This document shows positions 54,173 to 54,596 of a DNA stretch of 54,596 nucleotides, in pieces. Under the pieces are notes generated by a model that was not told the origin of the DNA, ran no database searches, and saw only the letters and a program-made list of their open reading frames with translations. How positions within the stretch are numbered: the first letter of the stretch is position 1; every line of letters starts with the position of its first letter. Source of the stretch: Hyphococcus sp. Lineage in GTDB: Bacteria > Pseudomonadota > Alphaproteobacteria > Caulobacterales > Parvularculaceae. The stretch is from assembly GCA_021776295.1 (NCBI GenBank), contig JAJFGE010000151.1, positions 1 to 54,596 on the forward strand, in the 5' to 3' direction. A program made the translations under genes and the position numbers.

Positions 54173-54596
54173 CTAAAGTTTTGAGAAGGTTTCAACGTCG
54201 CCAGGCTCGCCGACATTGAGGGTTTTAACGTCGCGGTTAATGCGTCTGATTAACCCGCACAGCACCTTGCCCGAACCCACTTCGATAAAACTGTCGCAGC
54301 CCTTTTCAATCATATAACCGACGCTTTGCGTCCAGCGCACCCGGCCCGTGACCTGCTTGACGAGCAGGTCGCGAATAATATCCGGGCGTACCGCCTCGCC
54401 CCCCGTCACATTCGCCACCAATGTCGTCACCGGCGCCTTAATGGCCGTCTCGCCGAGCGCGTCGGTCATGCGCGCAGCGGCCGGCGCCATCAGTGATGAG
54501 TGAAACGGAGCCGAAACTGGCAACAATTTCGCAATCTTAGCGCCGAACTCTTTGGCCCCGCCACAGACCGCCTCAACCCGCGATTTGGCTCCTGAA
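54173..54596 (-). CDS. fabD: Malonyl-CoA:ACP transacylase, C-terminal part (gene leaves the window)
   Basis: The frame runs from the window edge to a stop at 54173, about 140 residues. It starts inside the protein at SGAKSRVEAVCGGAKEFG. It contains the catalytic His segment PVSAPFHSSLMAPA and the C-terminal EVGSGKVLCGLIRRIN. The active-site Ser (GHSLG) lies upstream, outside the window. Loads malonyl groups onto ACP and is followed by fabG. Confidence 0.95.
   Translation of the reverse strand, partial: SGAKSRVEAVCGGAKEFGAKIAKLLPVSAPFHSSLMAPAAARMTDALGETAIKAPVTTLVANVTGGEAVRPDIIRDLLVKQVTGRVRWTQSVGYMIEKGCDSFIEVGSGKVLCGLIRRINRDVKTLNVGEPGDVETFSKL

Overview
The window reads as chromosomal DNA of an alphaproteobacterium. 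The evidence is the housekeeping layout (yqeY / carA ... carB - greA; fabD-fabG-acpP-fabF-mltG-yicC-gmk), the fused rhamnulose-1-phosphate aldolase/dehydrogenase typical of alphaproteobacterial rhamnose catabolism, and dispersed repeats ending in CTAG. The CadC-like regulators with TolB/TPR tails and the exported RidA-like proteins would fit the Parvularculaceae/Hyphomonadaceae area, but that placement is inference only. No plasmid or phage backbone is visible.

Region by region. 1-1.2 kb: a decayed IS630-family insertion sequence. 1.3-6.6 kb: tRNA-Lys, then a tightly packed minus-strand operon queF - cyclophilin PPIase - Nudix hydrolase - cysE - queA - tgt, which holds three queuosine steps and ends at a clear intrinsic terminator. 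6.75-8.1 kb: tRNA-Phe followed by an integrase remnant, a frameshifted TetR gene and another relic, a typical scar of an old tRNA-targeted island. 8.1-13.6 kb: two exported RidA-family proteins (one lipoprotein, one Tat-like), a MarR regulator behind a perfect palindrome, a TonB-dependent receptor and a lipoprotein M19 dipeptidase. Two copies of a 173-195 bp CTAG-ended repeat bracket part of this block.

13.8-25.8 kb: a complete L-rhamnose utilisation locus. It comprises a GH78 alpha-L-rhamnosidase without signal peptide, a GPH-family sugar transporter, an HSL-type esterase, a DeoR repressor, the kinase RhaK, the fused aldolase/lactaldehyde dehydrogenase RhaD, the isomerase RhaI and an FMN-dependent lactate oxidase. 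Together these predict rhamnoside -> rhamnose -> rhamnulose -> rhamnulose-1-P -> DHAP + L-lactaldehyde -> L-lactate -> pyruvate. Three GATTTTGA-like direct repeats spaced 10 bp apart between rhaK and rhaD are the probable DeoR operator.

25.8-34.9 kb: an accessory minus-strand cluster of seven mostly unrecognised envelope proteins (lipoproteins, secreted proteins, a Sel1-repeat protein, a TPR lipoprotein, small membrane proteins). It is read divergently from a membrane-anchored CadC/TolB/TPR regulator, and a pseudogene duplicate of one member lies at its end. This is the least explained block and a good candidate for an undescribed envelope system. 34.9-37.1 kb: an ICMT-like methyltransferase, a fatty-acid hydroxylase-family protein, and relics of a flavoprotein and a LytTR regulator.

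37.1-54.6 kb: mostly housekeeping. yqeY, a 104-bp MITE whose ends match the IS630 element, and carA come first. An A+T-rich methyltransferase/phosphotransferase pair follows, then a YcaQ-type DNA glycosylase, an MBL-fold hydrolase, a DUF899 protein, an SRPBCC/ArsR pair with two operator-like sites, carB and greA. The fatty-acid synthesis / cell-wall / guanylate kinase operon closes the window and leaves it inside fabD.
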